DNA of 64,000 bases, from the NCBI GenBank assembly GCA_021234155.1, contig JAJEKV010000003.1, positions 15,238,386 to 15,302,385 of the forward strand. The letters are read 5' to 3'. The DNA comes from Isoetes taiwanensis (taxonomy: Eukaryota > Streptophyta > Lycopodiopsida > Isoetales > Isoetaceae). The position numbers were made by a program, and so were the translations under genes. Positions 22,355 through 35,404 of the stretch are shown in pieces; position 1 is the stretch's first letter; every line of letters starts with the position of its first letter. The notes beneath the pieces are model-generated. The model was given only the letters and a program-made list of their open reading frames with translations. It did not search any database and had not been told where the DNA came from.

Positions 22355-23630
22355 TGCTGCCACATTTTGGCAGCATAGAAGAGTTATGCACACAATTTGC
22401 ACATCTTTGTCTAACTATTGTCTAAAACATGTGTGCAGGTGTTAGAAATATGAAGATTCACATCCTTGAAGATTACAAAGTAGACACATTGTTGAAGAAC
22501 CAAGGGAAGGACATTCATTGGATATCGTGCAAGCATGGCAAGGAAGATAAGATTCAAGCAAGCATAGTAGAGTTTGAAGATTGGAAGACCCCTCAAGAAT
22601 GAAGTTTGGAAGACCCCTCAAAGATTCCTTGGTATGTGGCTAGTTTGAAATCATTTTGGCATGAGCTCTATTTCACAAGGCTTCTTACATGAGCTTACCA
22701 CCTCAATCCCATCCATGGACATCATACTTGCCTCATAATCCATGTTCTCTTGCCCTACCTTCACTTCCCCTAGCCAAAGTTGGAAAATAGCCTTTTTTCT
22801 AGTCAAAACACACCATTCATACACCACTCACCTACCATACATCCATCATCTTCAAAAAGCAAAAAATTCCATCCAATTTGGCTTTTTCTATGATCTAAGT
22901 TCATCTTCTCTCTCTAAAAATTAAAGTAGAGAGAGAAAGTGCACAATTTCCCCAAACAAGCATGAAGAAGTGAAATGTTCAAGATATTGCATACGGGATC
23001 CAAGGTTATGTGCACTAGTGCCAAATTGTATACATCATCATCAAAAGATGCCATATACCATCCATATCATCACCCAAGCATGCCATGTCATCACACACAT
23101 GTCACTTACTTTTTTCAAAATATTTGACCTAAGAAAAGTCATTTTGATACCTAAGATGACATGTCATCATTCCATGGTGCCACATTATTACTAATTTTCC
23201 ACATCATCATACACATGTCATCCACATCATCTCTACTTCATAAAAAGTTTTGCCTAGAAAAAAGTCATTTTGCCACCTTGTTTGACACATCATTACCCCA
23301 TAATGCCGTGTCATCATTCATTTGCCAAATCACTCTATCAACTTGCCACATCATCAAATTTGACCTCCACTTTGAGCCAAAAACTCAAATATTTTTTTTT
23401 TTTGCAAAAAGATTCTTCTATCTTTTAGAGCATTAAAAAAGATTCCTTGTGAAAAAAAGAATTTTTAAAAAAGACCTCATTTTGACCTTTATTTTCGAGT
23501 TCTTGGGATTCGTGCCAAGTTTTAAAAAAAATAAAAAAATTCCTATCTACCCCCCTTGGCCTAGTCACTCATTTCATCCTGGAGGTCTTAAGCGATTGAG
23601 GTTGAAGGTTTTCCAGGAACACCTTCAACA
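22355..23630 (+). repeat. Element A left (5') LTR, internally shortened
   Basis: It begins TGCTGCC and ends CACCTTCAACA. The 5' half matches solo LTR C (51175 on) and the minus-strand copy ending at 63760, including the shared phrases GGAAGACCCCTCAA and AGAGAGAAAGTGCA. It is 1276 bp, against about 2566 bp for C once the nested copia is taken out. The part after TTCCTATCTACC up to the last 70 bp is missing. The primer-binding site after 23631 was not matched to a tRNA. Confidence 0.75.
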
Positions 23631-23672
23631 TTTTGGAGGTCCTACCGATATCTTTACCTGGAATTTGAACTC

Positions 23673-24851
23673 ATGGCTCCTAGGAGGAATAATGAAACTT
23701 CTGAGCATGCTGAAGCACAAGAGAATCATGAGACCTCTGCAGCAGTGTCAGGAGTAAATATTCAAGCTAATGCAGGTATGTTTTGCCACTATTTTGAGTT
23801 AAACATGCCAATTCCTCCTGCTACATTTGATCCAAGTATGAATGCTAATAATTTCTTGAAGGCTTTTGAGGAATACTATCAGGAATATGGACACAAAAAG
23901 GGATGCTTCTCTGAATTCAAGAAGTGCTTCAAAAATGATGAAGTAAGAGCATGGTTGGAATATGTTATGAGCTTAGGTGCTAATTCATGGGATGAAATTG
24001 TAAAGAAATTCTTGGCAAAGTTTGGTAAGCTACTTGATCCCCAAGATTTGATCTTTGAGTTGCAATCACATTAAACATGGTGAGAGTGTGCATCAATATC
24101 TTGAAAGATTTAATCTGTATCTTGTCAAGTGCGAAGTGAATCAAGTGTCTAACCACACTTTGCATCTGGTTGCTTCTTTTATTAGAGATTTGAGCAGCAG
24201 ACCAAGAATACACATGAAAATGCTAAAGATACAAATGCAAGAAGGATTTGACACCATACACAAAGCCTTTACTAAGGCTACTGAAATTGCTGACATGATT
24301 TCCTATCTTCCTGATGATATGCACTCACCTCATGATCCTATAGTCATGTGGCTGATGTCAGAGCTGAAATATCCAAAGTGTCTGAAGCCTTAGTTGAAGT
24401 CACAAAGCAGCTCCAAAAAATGAAGAGCTCAAGGCCCGAGAAGAGGATATACCCTCCATGTGCTCATTGCTCAAGAATACTCATTCATCAGATTATTGTT
24501 GGTACAGACCATGCACGAAGTGTATGGTAAGAGAGGGCATTTTAGTAAAGAATGCCATGTTTGTGCTTTTTGCAAAGCAATAGGCCATTATGAAGATAGA
24601 TGTCGTGTGAAAGAGTACTTTACTCAGCAAGAAAAGACAAAAACTAATGAGCCAAGTGCCTCAGTCAGATTTGTGCACGAAATTGAAGATCAGGAGGAGA
24701 TCATGGCTGTCGATATCAGAAGAATGAATAATTCAAAGGGTAAAGAGCAAGTTCAAATCAATGAGGAAACTTATGCACCCAAGTTTAAGGAAAATGAGCC
24801 AAATCAGGTTGTGCCTCCTCCCTCTTGTCAAAAATACATGAAGAAGGATAA
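23673..24851 (+). pseudogene. Element A gag (capsid and nucleocapsid), frameshifted
   Basis: It starts MAPRRNNETSEHAEAQENHE at 23673. The capsid-type core follows: FDPSMNANNFLKAFEEYYQE, then WLEYVMSLGANSWDEIVKKF. Around 24058 the frame shifts to HGESVHQYLERFNLYLVKCE (retrotransposon gag motif). A second shift leads to the nucleocapsid: GKRGHFSKEC, then the CCHC knuckle CAFCKAIGHYEDRC (about 24570-24610). It ends in a lysine-rich stretch interrupted by a 76-bp LINE tail. The product would have packaged element RNA. Confidence 0.75.
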
Positions 24852-24854
24852 GAA

Positions 24855-24930
24855 TAGAATAAAATAGAATAGATTTTTAGCGTCCACGGAGACCGACTGG
24901 CCTATGGGACCCAAACAAAAAAGAAGAGCG
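24855..24930 (-). mobile_element. 76-bp LINE family 1 tail inserted in element A
   Basis: A 10-bp duplication AGGATAAGAA (24845-24854 and 24931-24940) brackets a GAATA-type tail followed by TTTTTAGCGTCCACGGAGAC and CGACTGGCCTATGGGACCCA, the reversed last bases of LINE family 1. Taking out the insert and one repeat restores the reading frame of element A (KKDKKSEDFESLLK). Confidence 0.85.
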
Positions 24931-25124
24931 AGGATAAGAAGAGCGAGGATTTTGAATCTTTACTGAAAAACTCCAAGATCAGTGTGGATTTGCTGACTTT
25001 AAATTGCCCCATCTTATAGAAAAAAGGTTTTAAATCTCACTAAAGAGGATGAAGTTGCTCTTACAAATCACATTGAAGAGCATGTGTTGCCCAAGAAGAT
25101 TCTGATCCAGGTGCTTTTACATGT

Positions 25125-25436
25125 ATGGCCAAAATAGGTAAGAAACTATTAACTAAAGTGTTGCTAGATAAGGGATCACCACTTAATGTGATGTCTCATC
25201 ACATTATGAGATTATGTGGTCTAAAAATTGATAAGAAGGCCCCCATGCTGCTAAAATCCTTTTCCAATGCTAAAATCAACCCTATGGGAATTGTGAGTAA
25301 TGTGCCAATTGATGTAGAAGGAATTATTGTGGCTGCTAATTTTGTGGTGGTTGCATTTGAAGGTATTGATGAAAAATATGATATTTATAATCTGTTTTTG
25401 AGAAGAAAATGGTTGTCCACAGTGGATGCAAGGCCT
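25125..25436 (+). pseudogene. Element A protease, N-terminal part
   Basis: It reads KVLLDKGSPLNVMSHHIMRL and ends KWLSTVDARP where element B is inserted. This is a retropepsin-type domain; the catalytic D-S/T-G is here DKG, and the second conserved box is FLRRKWL in place of LGRPWL. The frame resumes at 36151 as PVWSRGESTISNGKKKVTLY. Stops at about 25015-25050 separate it from gag. Confidence 0.7.
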
Positions 25437-28400
25437 TGTCGTGGCTACACGATCCCAAGGTTCAAAGAATGATGTGTTGATGAAATGATAATTCACAAGG
25501 GAAGACGAGGAGTTACGTTCCAACCAAAACCATGGCATTAATATTCGTAAGCCTTTATGCTTGTTCAGACATATGGAAATGAAAAGAATTATGTTGTGCG
25601 CTAATATTAGGAAGGACATATAATTTTAGTAGCTTATTTAATATTAGCTTATTAGCCTCGAAATATTGCCACCCAGAATTGCATTACAGAATAGAATAGA
25701 ATAGAATATGATTTTATCGTCCACGGAGACCAACTGACCTATGGGACCCAAGTACAAAGAGAGAGCAGCAGGCGTATTACTACCAGGATTAAAAAACCCC
25801 CACCCCGAAGGGTTTTCGGGGGAAAAACCTTAGTAGCAATAAGGATGCTGACATACTGCACAGTTATATACATAATCACAAGTACAGCTGAGGTTAGGGG
25901 GGCATAACTGAGTCCGCGTATCTATTACCTCCCGGAGGTACGATCCCAACAAGCCTACAGAGGCCGTGCTCAGTAGCTCATGCAAGGCCTGATGGGGCAC
26001 AACTAACCGAGCATACCGAGCCCGGATATGCTAGTACGCCAGACAGGCCTGGAGGGCGTGACTTTCATCCTCAATGGCGCTTGTTGGCGGCAAGATCGAC
26101 ACTCTGTCCTCACGCGGCTCCCGAATCCATCTCCCTGTCTCAATGCGGAGGTGGTGTGCACTGTTGCGAATGGAAGCAATCACCCTGCGCTTTTCATGGG
26201 TAGATGGGTGCGCAGGTAGTGGTGTGGGCCCCTCGTGAGCATGGGATTAACCTGCTGTCGATAATTTGCCACCTTGACATGTGACAGGGCCTCTGCATCC
26301 CAAAGCTTGGCCATGAAGCAAGCATCCAAGTACTGCTTCAAGGCAGCGCGTTCCTTCGGTGTATGCACTAGTCCACATCGGTGTGCCTGCACATTCCATA
26401 GCGAGAACCACTGGGCTTGCTTGTCTTTCCAGCAGGCTTTGAGTCGATGCGGGCCCATCGCCACTGCCAAAGCAAGGTTGGGCAGCCGGGCTTCATCCAT
26501 AGCCACCACCTTCTGGAAGTAAATAATGTGACGTTCAGTAGCAGCCTCTCAGAATGGAAGGAAGCCTCCTCTCTGGAGCAAGATCCGATATGGGACCGTG
26601 GACTTCACTCCCGGTGGCCTTACATACTGCTCTAGATCGTTCCAAGTGGTGAGGGATATCACCGCCCCCACACTTCTGCCCCATAGAGGAGGACCGTTCA
26701 ACCAAGGCCACGAACAAGTGTGCTGGTGACCCCATGCATCTGACTACGCCTTGTAACTGTTGTTTTGCATTGCATACGGGCTTTCCGACTGCGCAGTGAC
26801 CCGTAACCTGATGGATGCATCCCGTGTGTGGTAGTAGAAAACTCAATGCCCAAATACTTATAAGATCGAGCCACCTCCACTACACCCTCGGTAAGTGAAT
26901 GAGGGAAGGCGTGGGTGCTTGAGGATGATGGGACCAAAGAAGCACCCTTGTCTTGGCCAAGTTAACTCTCATGTCAATGAATTGGCGTAAAGTGTCCAAA
27001 GCATCCGGGTGGCGTTGCATGTCCTCCAGGGGTATATCTGCGAAAGCAGGTCAACATCATCGGCATATATGAGTTGCCTGGATTATGTGGTGCATCAACC
27101 GAAAGCCTCCCTCCCGGTGCTCAACTAGCCATTCTTCTAGCTGGTCAATGTACAAGCCGAAGAGCGTCGGGGATAGAGGGCAGCCCCGGCGCACTTTAAT
27201 GCTACTAACAACGGGCTCCCAGACGACAAGTGAGACGACCGGAGCAAGCCTCGTTATAGTCCGTATATAGCATTACGCAAGTCGGCGGGGGTCCCTAGTC
27301 GTCTCAATCGTCCCCACAACTTAGCCCTCGAGGCACTGTGGTCAAAAGCCTTGCGAAATCCACAAAGCAACAAGCGATGCATTCTCGGCGTTGATTCCGC
27401 TATCCTCTATGAGTGTTCGCAGAGTGAAGATATGGTCAATAGTAGAATGCTTGGCTGAAGCTCGCCTACTGAGAGAGCCCGCGACTTCTCCATCCCCTCG
27501 CCCAAAGTGTCGGTCGGCGCTCAAGAATCCCGTCAAGCAACTTGGCAAAGACAGAACCCCGACCATAATGGTACGATAGTTGGTGGGTGGGGGTCCCCCG
27601 CTTTGTATATGGGCACAACTCTACCGGTAGTCCGGTCACGGGGGAAGCCTTCTTGCAATGCCCCGTTGAAGAGTCTTTGTGAACCCGGCACCATTGGGGG
27701 GCCCGCCCACCCGAGAAGCTCTCCACGCATACCATCCAAATCTGCTGGCTTCCCGTTAGCGAGGCGTTGCAGGCCCATTATGACATCCCCTTCAGTAATG
27801 ACCAGTGCTAGGCCTGTCTGCGGAGGTACTGGTGCTCGGCTTCCCATTGGGTCATACAGCTGCTGCAAGTGTTGTAAGTAACCTCGAAATGTTAGCTTAG
27901 TAAATGGTAGCTTATTAACCAAGTATTAGGTTTCGCATTAGAATAAGGAAAAAAGGAACGAAATAGGCAAAACCTATTCGAAGAGGCAGCGGCCAGGGCA
28001 AAATCCGGCTCTTCTTCTAATCATCACGACAGGGCAACGGCTATGGCCTGGCCAAATAGAATCGACACTCCTCCAGAATCGTCTTTGACACCTTCAAATC
28101 TCTGCTATGGCATGAACAGACCGACGCTTCACCAAACCATGACCAGGCTGCGCTTCCTTTCAGCAACACGACCTGTAGAATCTTCAATAACAGGTCTGAT
28201 CCTAGCCGCTTGCAGAAACGAATTGGTTCATGGCAAATTTCTGACCAGGAACAGGCAAGAATGTGAATATGGAGAATTTGGGACTAAATGCAAGCAAGCA
28301 GATCTGGCTTAGGGTAATGGCTGAAGGCCGATTTTTGCCTCTAGTTTACTCTTAATCTATCCCAGATAGGTTTAGACAAAAGAAACAGATGATATATATT

Positions 28401-29379
28401 GCATTCATGAGAGATTTCGGGAGGATGCAAAACGGTTCCAAAGGTATTTGGGTTGCAAGCTTTGCTAATTTCTTCTTTGTTTATAATTTTATGGCAGAGC
28501 ACTAATCAGACTTGGAGGCTTAGACAGTAGCCGTGGCAGATTTACAGCAAAAACAAGATTCAACAACAGCACCAAAACATATCTTTTTTATTTGCTCTCT
28601 CATTCTTTTCATTCCATTTACGTTCTTGATATAGTAATACCACAGACACGATTTTATTCATACTAGAATTTTTTTTTTTTATTTGCTCATTCTTTCCATC
28701 TCGGATGCATCACAGTTTTGTTATTTGTTATTATTTGGCTCAGAACTACACAGAGAATCTCCTTCCAGTAAACCGCTATGGCTCCAACCACTCAGACCGG
28801 AATTATTATAACAGAATTCCATCACTATACACACAATAAGAATTATTCACTCTCAATTATGATCATCCTAATCTGTAACAAAAGGAAGGAAGGAAGGAAG
28901 GAAAGACATCATGCATTAGCATTGATGGACCAGATCCGTACCAGGACACTCCAGCCAGAAGCAGAGAGGACACGAATAGGCACAAGAAGAGGTAGTTTTT
29001 TCATTCACATTGCTTTTCACTTATACAATTTTAATAGAATCTGGACCTTTAAACACTATAATCTTTGCCGTTCACGTGGAGAAACTTCCTTGAGCTCTAT
29101 GATTTTGACACATAAACGGTCCTAATCTTCCATCTCTTCCAATCACATAAATTGTGCTTTCTTTTACAATTTTGCACCATTAAAAATAGTCTTGAACCAT
29201 GGAATATAGGGGTCTTGTACCATACTCAAATGTCGGTTCTTTAGTAGCCTCATAATAACACAAAATAACATCATAATTGCGCATTTTCTCCCATTTACAG
29301 AACAAGACACTATTAATCATGCCAAATATGCTCCAAACTGCCTCAAAAACAAAATTTGGGCGTTACTTTCCACATCACA
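25437..29379 (-). repeat. Element B 3' LTR, interrupted by a LINE
   Basis: The right portion (28634-29379) is nearly the same as 35405-36150, the remaining 5' LTR. Shared are AATACCACAGACACG and TGCCAAATATGCTCCAAACT, and both end CACATCACA. Without the LINE at about 25685-27905 the LTR would be about 1.7 kb. This copy has a GGAA expansion (about 28886-28905) missing from the other. ORFs inside (such as 28043-28312) are not recognised. Confidence 0.75.
25685..27905 (-). mobile_element. LINE family 1, second 5'-truncated copy (in element B LTR)
   Basis: The minus-strand sequence runs from YLQHLQQLYDPMGSRAPVPP and GLALVITEGDVIMGLQRLAN (27922-27780) through reverse transcriptase to a 3' UTR hairpin (25795-25830) and an (AGAAT)n-type tail at 25685-25710. 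The coding part is broken into at least five frames (27922-27533, 27566-27342, 26937-26698, 26846-26535, 26509-26180). RLPNLALAVAMGPHRLKACW corresponds to the same segment of the plus-strand copy. It starts at nearly the same protein position as the copy at 19290. Confidence 0.8.
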
Positions 29380-30200
29380 TTATTCTCCCCTAAGAGTATT
29401 AAGCGGCCTCGCGAATATAATAGTAGAAGCATTATTGCTAGGAATAAAAACCTTACCCTTTCGGGTTTTCAAGAAAAATCTTCACAGTAATACAACTACT
29501 AACATAGAACCCTATCATGAACTGGCCAGCAATAAAGGAATGATAAAAATAGAAAAGGAAGCAGTGTTAATGGTTGTAAGCCAAAAGGAAATCATATGAG
29601 TATGACTAGAAAAATGATGATCCTGCAGCAAGGAAACAACAAGTTAGCAAAATTGGCCGCTTTGATGGTAAAGCTGATATGCAGCACTTTATGGTTTGAA
29701 TGATATGGTTTGAATAATTACGAAGAAAAAACCAGGTGAACCTGCCATGGAAACAAAATTCTCATCAGTATTCTCGTTAGCAATTGGTGGTGAATGATTT
29801 TGCTAGCATAGATATGAATGAGTTATGAAAGTAATAAAGGTGAGATGAATGGAAAATCAAGCAGATGCACCTGCATCATGCAAAACAAAAAATCAGTAAA
29901 AACATTACTGCCTGGTGGTAAAGCTTACATGGCAGACTTTAATGGATTGATATGGAGTGGATGAGCATAACATGAAATGAATTGACAAAAATGGAGACAA
30001 GCAGGTGGACCTATCATGGAAACCATAAAAGTTAGTAACAAATTGCTGCCTGGATGCGGGGTTGATTTGGTAGTCTTTATGGATTGAATGAGGTGTAAGA
30101 ATGAAAAATGAGATGAATTTGAGTAATACGGAGGGCAAGTAGATGAATAATAAGAAAAATCAAATTCTTTATGCTTTTTTTTTTTTTTTTATAAATTTTT
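29380..30200 (-). repeat. Element B 3' untranslated region with LINE remnant and degenerate tandem repeats
   Basis: Just inside the polypurine tract, 29425-29500 matches the hairpin part of the LINE family 1 3' UTR (ATTGCTAGGAATAAAAACC and CGGGTTTTCAAGAAAAATC). From about 29610 to 30150 there are three to four imperfect units of about 125-130 bp. They share GGTGRACCTRYCATGGAAAC-like, CTGCCTGG and TTTATGGATTGAAT-like phrases. No ORF is seen. Many plant gypsy elements carry such tandem repeats before the 3' LTR. Confidence 0.55.
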
Positions 30201-30210
30201 CCCTCCCTTA

Positions 30211-31361
30211 TTATGCTATTATCCCCCCCCTAAATGTATTCATCGATGGAAGTTTCTTGAAAGTCCTTGGTGCATAGTATGCTTTTAGACGTGCACCATT
30301 AACTCTATTTGGAAGTTCATTCCCTTGTAAATCCTGTAACACCACAAATCCATTAGAAAAGGCATTTTTTACAATATATGGTCCTGTCCATCTCATTCTC
30401 AACTTTCCTGGTTTTTTCCAATGCTTTGAATCATACAATAACACTAAGTCGTCTTCTTTAAATTCCTCACTTTTATTACACTCATCATACCACTTCTTTC
30501 GTTGCTTTTGAAGTGTTTCTCTAGCCATATACACATGGAGGCGAACTCCATCAAGTTTTTCCAACTCGTGTAAGTGTGCTTTAAGGCTACCATCTTCATC
30601 TAGCTTCTCCTGAATTGCTCCTCTTTGAGATGGGATTTCTAATTCTATTGGCAAAATTGCTTCTTGGCCATACACTAACATAAAAGGGGTTGTTTTGTGG
30701 CAACTTTGTAGGCTATTCTATAGGCCCATAATGCATCTAACAATCTCTTGTCCCAATCAGTCCTATTAGCATTACAAATCTTTGTCATTATATTACATAG
30801 AGTTTTATTGGTTCTTTCAACCTGGCCATTGGCTTGAGGATGATATGAGGTGCTTTTTCTATGGGATATGTCATATCGTTTAGTTAAGGCTGTAATTACT
30901 TCATTAACAAAGTAAAAACCCCTATCACTCACTAACTCTAAAGGACAACCAAACCTAATGATGATAGTTTCATATAAAAAGGTTGCAACAACAGCAACAT
31001 TATCATGACGCAAGGCTTTGGCTTCTGCCCACTTAGTGACATAATCCGTGCAAACTAGTATATATTCACAACGGGTTTGCCATGAAGGAGGATTAATGGG
31101 GCCTATAAAATCTATGCCCCACTTCTCAAAGGAAATTATAGGAACTATTGGGTTCAATGGCATAGAATCTCTTCTAGTAAGTCGGCCTATCCGTTGGCAA
31201 GGGTCACAATGGTTCACATGAGCTTTTACATCAGAAAATATAGTGGGCCACCAGTAACCTGCATTTAGCACTTTTTTAGCAGTTACATCAGCAGCAAAAT
31301 GACCGCCCGCAGGGGAATCATGACAAGACTTAATGACGTTTTGCACCTCATGAATATGCAT
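30211..31361 (-). pseudogene. Element B integrase
   Basis: Two overlapping minus-strand ORFs (31361-30675 and 30681-30211). The zinc-binding H2C2 part is CHDSPAGGHFAADVTAKKVL...HVNHCDPCQRIG. The catalytic core shows WGIDFIGPI, SDRGFYFVNEVI and NGQVERTNKTL (the DDE triad is present). The C-terminal part, YGQEAILPIELEIPSQRG and MRWTGPYIVKNAF, is in another frame, with no chromodomain seen. A one-base shift near 30680 breaks the protein. Integrase joins element DNA to the chromosome. Confidence 0.85.
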
Positions 31362-32967
31362 CTGTGCAATATATCATCCTTACCAATTCTATATAAGGTT
31401 CCTGCTAATAAAGTGAGAGGCTTACACTTTTGAATCAGTCGCTTTCGCTCAATTGGTTTCATCTCTTCGGGAAATTCATTAGTAGAAAGAAATTCTGCCA
31501 CATCTGAATACCATTCTGGTACTGCACTAACTGCAAATAAATCAGCATCAAGCAAACCATATTTAGCCCCCTTATCCTTAGAATCTACTAATAATCTGGA
31601 TAAATGGTCAGCAGGTGCATGGGATCTTCCTGGTTTCACAACAAACCAAAATTGAAATTCTTGTAACATGATTAACCATCGAGTGATCCTTCCCGTCTTG
31701 CAAGGTTTCAAAATTAGATACTTTAATGCTTGATGGTCAACATAGAAAACAAATTCTTTACCAAGTAAGTAGTGACGAAACTTTATTATAGAATAGATCA
31801 TTCCTAACCCTTCCCGTTCAGTGGTTGAATAGTTTCTTTTTGCATGAGATAACTGCCTACTTGCATAATAGATTGGATGGTCCCATCCATCTTCTTGCAT
31901 TTGGGACAAAATGCTTCCTATTGCATATCTACATGTACATGGAACTCATGATCCCATCTAGGAAACTTAAGTATAGGTGCAGTAAGCAACGCTTCTTTCA
32001 ATATTGTAAAAGCCTTTTGACATTCAATAGACCAATTATATTCATTTTCCCTCTTAAGAAGTAATGTTAAAGGTAAGGCCTTATCTGCATAATGTCTTAT
32101 AAATCGATGATGATAACCCACATGGCCTAAAAAAGCTTGCAATTGCTTCACATTAGCTAGTGGCACTAATTCAGATATGATTTTGGTTTCATCAGGATCA
32201 ATAGCATTTCCTTGGCCAGAAACAATTCTTCCTAATAATCTACCATGAATAACTCCAAATATGTATTTCATCGGGTTTAGAGAGATACCAAAGTCATGAC
32301 ATTTTTTAAAGCACAATCGTAATTTCTCTTTATGGTTCTGATGCATGCTATAAACACAAAAATCATCTAGAAACACCTCCATAAATTGCCTTATATAGTC
32401 CTTAACTGCGTTGGTGACCACTCTTTGGAACATAACGGGAGCATTACATAATCCAAATCGCATAACCCTATACCTGAAACACCTCCATTCTGTGACAAAT
32501 GTTGTTTTGTCTTGGTCTTCGGGAGCAATGGTTACTTGGTTATATCCACTAAAACCGTCAAGGAAAGAGTAATGTTCATGTCCAGCAACTGAATCTAACA
32601 CATTATCAGTAAATGGCACAGGAAATCCATCTTTAATTGTTACTGTATTCAATCGTCTATAGTCTACACACACTCTTAGTTTCTTATTCTTCTTTGGGAC
32701 TATAACAATTGGTGAGAGCCATTCACTATTTTCAATAGGCTCTATAAAACCAGCTTCTAACAATTTGTCAATTTCTTCCTTAACTACACTTGAATAATTT
32801 GGAATCATCCTATAAAGTTTTTGTCTAACCGCTCTGGCGTTAGGATCCAAAACAATCTTATGCACACTCAAAGCTGGAGATATACCTCTAAGGTCGTGAT
32901 AACTCCACGCAAATACATCTTGAAATTCTAAAGAGAGATCCATGTATTTTTGTCGCTCCTCATCCAA
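31283..32967 (-). pseudogene. Element B reverse transcriptase and RNase H
   Basis: RT (32967-31918) opens with FAWSYHDLRGISPALSVHKI. It continues with LLEAGFIEPIENSEWLSPIV, the catalytic FLDDFCVYS (the usual YVDD replaced by FLDD) and LQAFLGHVGYHHRFIRHYAD. After a frameshift near 31915 the Ty3-type RNase H follows (31909-31283): HPIYYASRQLSHAKRNYSTT and YVDHQALKYLI. The integrase ORF overlaps its end. The intact 349-codon RT ORF points to a fairly recent element. Confidence 0.85.
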
Positions 32968-33141
32968 GTTTTAGGCTCCAAGCTTGATCACTTTAGGTTC
33001 TTCTAGAGTTCCTAAATTTAAATCAACAATCTCAGGAGATGTTAGCATTGCGTGATCTACCCTAGATGCACTATGTGCAGGAGTCTCCTTTAGTTTGGAT
33101 TCCCCTTCCTCATATTTGGAGAAGTAGTCAGGATATTTCTC

Positions 33142-33338
33142 TTATTCATCTTCTTCTACTTCTTTTGAAATGGTTTCGTTAGTAACATCCACACTTATAG
33201 TATAAGCATTTACACAATTCAGCCATTTTTCTAAAGCAATGCTCGAAGTGTCTTCCCTAATGTTTAAATGCTCATAACCCATTTCCTCAACATACACTTG
33301 ATTAGCCTCAATTCCTTTATTATTATCATCATAATCAT

Positions 33339-33377
<39 letters not shown>

Positions 33378-34142
33378 TGTTATCGTCATTGTTATCATCA
33401 TCGTCATAAGGGATGTCCTCTATAGAGGAGCTAGTATCACTATCATTTCTATCCCTATCTCTAGATTGGATATGCACTCTAATTTTAATCTCATTGTTTC
33501 CATCCCCACTATGCAAGTAACCCATAGACCAATCATGTTTAGCCGAAGCTTGCATTAACTAGGCCTACCTAGTAATAATGGATAAGTAAACCCTCCACAT
33601 GCCATTCTCAAAATAACATAGTCCACAAAGAAGGTAATGTTTTTATTCCCGTAATCAATCCCAATGGTTGTACCCTTCCTTGATCAGCCATCCTAATCAC
33701 AAAATGCACTGGTGCAGGCTTAGGCAATTCTAATTTTTTCCATATAGACTCAGGCATGATGTTCACGCCAGACCCTCCATCAACATCTAGGCACGGGGAA
33801 CTCATGTCGGCTATTATAGGCCATGCAGAATTTACAATTACCTCCCTATAACTCTTTAAAGCAGACATTAATATCTTACGACAACTAGGGGCAATTTGTA
33901 GTAGTTGTTAGTGAGGGTTGTTTATTTTCCATATCGTTTAAAATATCATAGGGTGACTCATTTTTTAAATTCAAAACTCTCTTATACTTTTTATGGACAC
34001 CTTTATCCTTGCTTTTAGGTGGTTGTATTTCATTTATAATTTCTCTTACCGCTCTAGGTTGAGGCAATTCTTCGATTTCTTCAAACATCTCTTGTGAATC
34101 CATCATATCCACCTCGTCATCTGACATCTGTTCCTCAAACAA
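33142..34142 (-). pseudogene. Element B protease and acidic linker
   Basis: The protease piece (33868-33608) reads CLDVDGGSGVNIMPESIWKK, with DGGSG at the active site where D-S/T-G is normal. 34142-33885 upstream is an acidic/basic linker. Downstream, 33555-33142 encodes a run of aspartates from a (GAT)n microsatellite (33335-33375). The frame breaks between the pieces, and a gap of about 170 bases before the RT holds only broken sequence. Confidence 0.65.
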
Positions 34143-34356
34143 ATTTTGAAACTCGTTAATTATGAACTAAAATTTCATTATTAACCCCGGTTCTCTCTCC
34201 TTACGCAATTCCCTTTCTCTCCTTCTCAAATTCCTTGCATTACGAGTTTCTACAACATAAGCTGGAGTACTTGGCTCTCCAACGAATATGGCCCCACTAT
34301 TAATGACAACCTCCTTACCCCTATTCTTAGAAGCATGATTTTATATCATTTTAAGC

Positions 34357-35388
34357 TTATGAGGGCAACCCATGGGTTTGACAGATTCCATATATTGGTT
34401 GGTAACCTATTGGTTTCATTGGATTTGGACATTGAGGCGCAATGTGCCCCATTTCTTGACATCTATAACATTGAAGAGGTCTTCTTCTAAACACCTGTGG
34501 TCTTGGACTTCCAGTATTGAGTTGAGGAGTTGTGTTATACACAGGAACATGTTCCCTATAATCATACATTGGTTGAACTTGGTATCCTTGATATTGGGGA
34601 GATCCTAAGGCTTGAGTTTGAGGTTTTATCATCCCAACTCCCATTCCTTGACGTAATTGAAAACATTGATCTGTTCTATGATTTGTTTTCCCACAGTTTT
34701 GACAAGGAGGCTTAAATTCAGCAGGCGTTGGACATTCACTAGGAAGGTGACCATACCCTTTACATTTCACACACCACATATTTGTTCTTTCTTTAGAAAT
34801 TTGTGGTTTAGATTCCAAGCCTTTTATCCAATTTAATTATAATTCAATCATTTGCTTAGTTAAACTCTCAATCAATTCATCCTTAACCTTTGCAAGTTTA
34901 ACATCCACAGGTTGTTCAGGTTCCTTTATGGGTAAAGTTGGAGTTGCATTATTTGCACCAACTTGTGTTTTACTATAATCAATTGTACCCATCATTGAAG
35001 GAAAAGTGCCAATAGGCATACCTGAAATGTTTGCAATTGGACTTGCCTCTATAGGAATATTTGGAACCATAGCTGGTGCAGCACCTCCTAAAACTGAAGG
35101 CATTGCCATCCCCGAATGATAATATCTTGCCATGCCAATCTTTGCTTGTTCCCAACTTGAGGCATGCTTAATAGCAGCTTCTAAAGTTGTAGGAGTTTGG
35201 CCCTTTGTAAAAAAACCAAGGTCAGGTGGTAATCCATTAGTAAAATACCTCACTTGATCTTCTGCAAAAGGTGGAGGCTCCTTTTTCGCAACCAATCTCC
35301 TAAATCTAATCACATAACTCTGTAAACTTTCTCCCAGTAAGAGCTTAATATAATTTAATTCATTACTTACTCTTTGTGCAAACCCCAT
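34357..35388 (-). pseudogene. Element B gag with three CCHC zinc knuckles, N-terminally truncated
   Basis: 35388-34837 reads the capsid end: GESLQSYVIRFRRLVAKKEP and TLEAAIKHASSWEQAKIGMA. 34818-34357, after a short break, carries three CX2CX4HX4C knuckles: CVKCKGYGHLPSEC, CQNCGKTNHRTDQC and CYRCQEMGHIAPQC. The gag N-terminus is missing; sequence upstream of 35388 passes straight into LTR sequence. Bases 34143-34356, between the knuckles and the protease linker, show no intact frame. Confidence 0.8.
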
Positions 35389-35404
35389 TAGTCTGAATGC
35401 AGTT

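Noticed and set aside
25625-27945. CCTCGAAATRTT on both sides of the second LINE as its target duplication
   Set aside because: The left copy lies about 35 bases away from the tail and the flanking AGCTTATT phrases are low in complexity, so the assignment is not secure.
33268-33558. Plus-strand ORF with a long isoleucine run
   Set aside because: It is antisense to the (GAT)n aspartate tract of element B.
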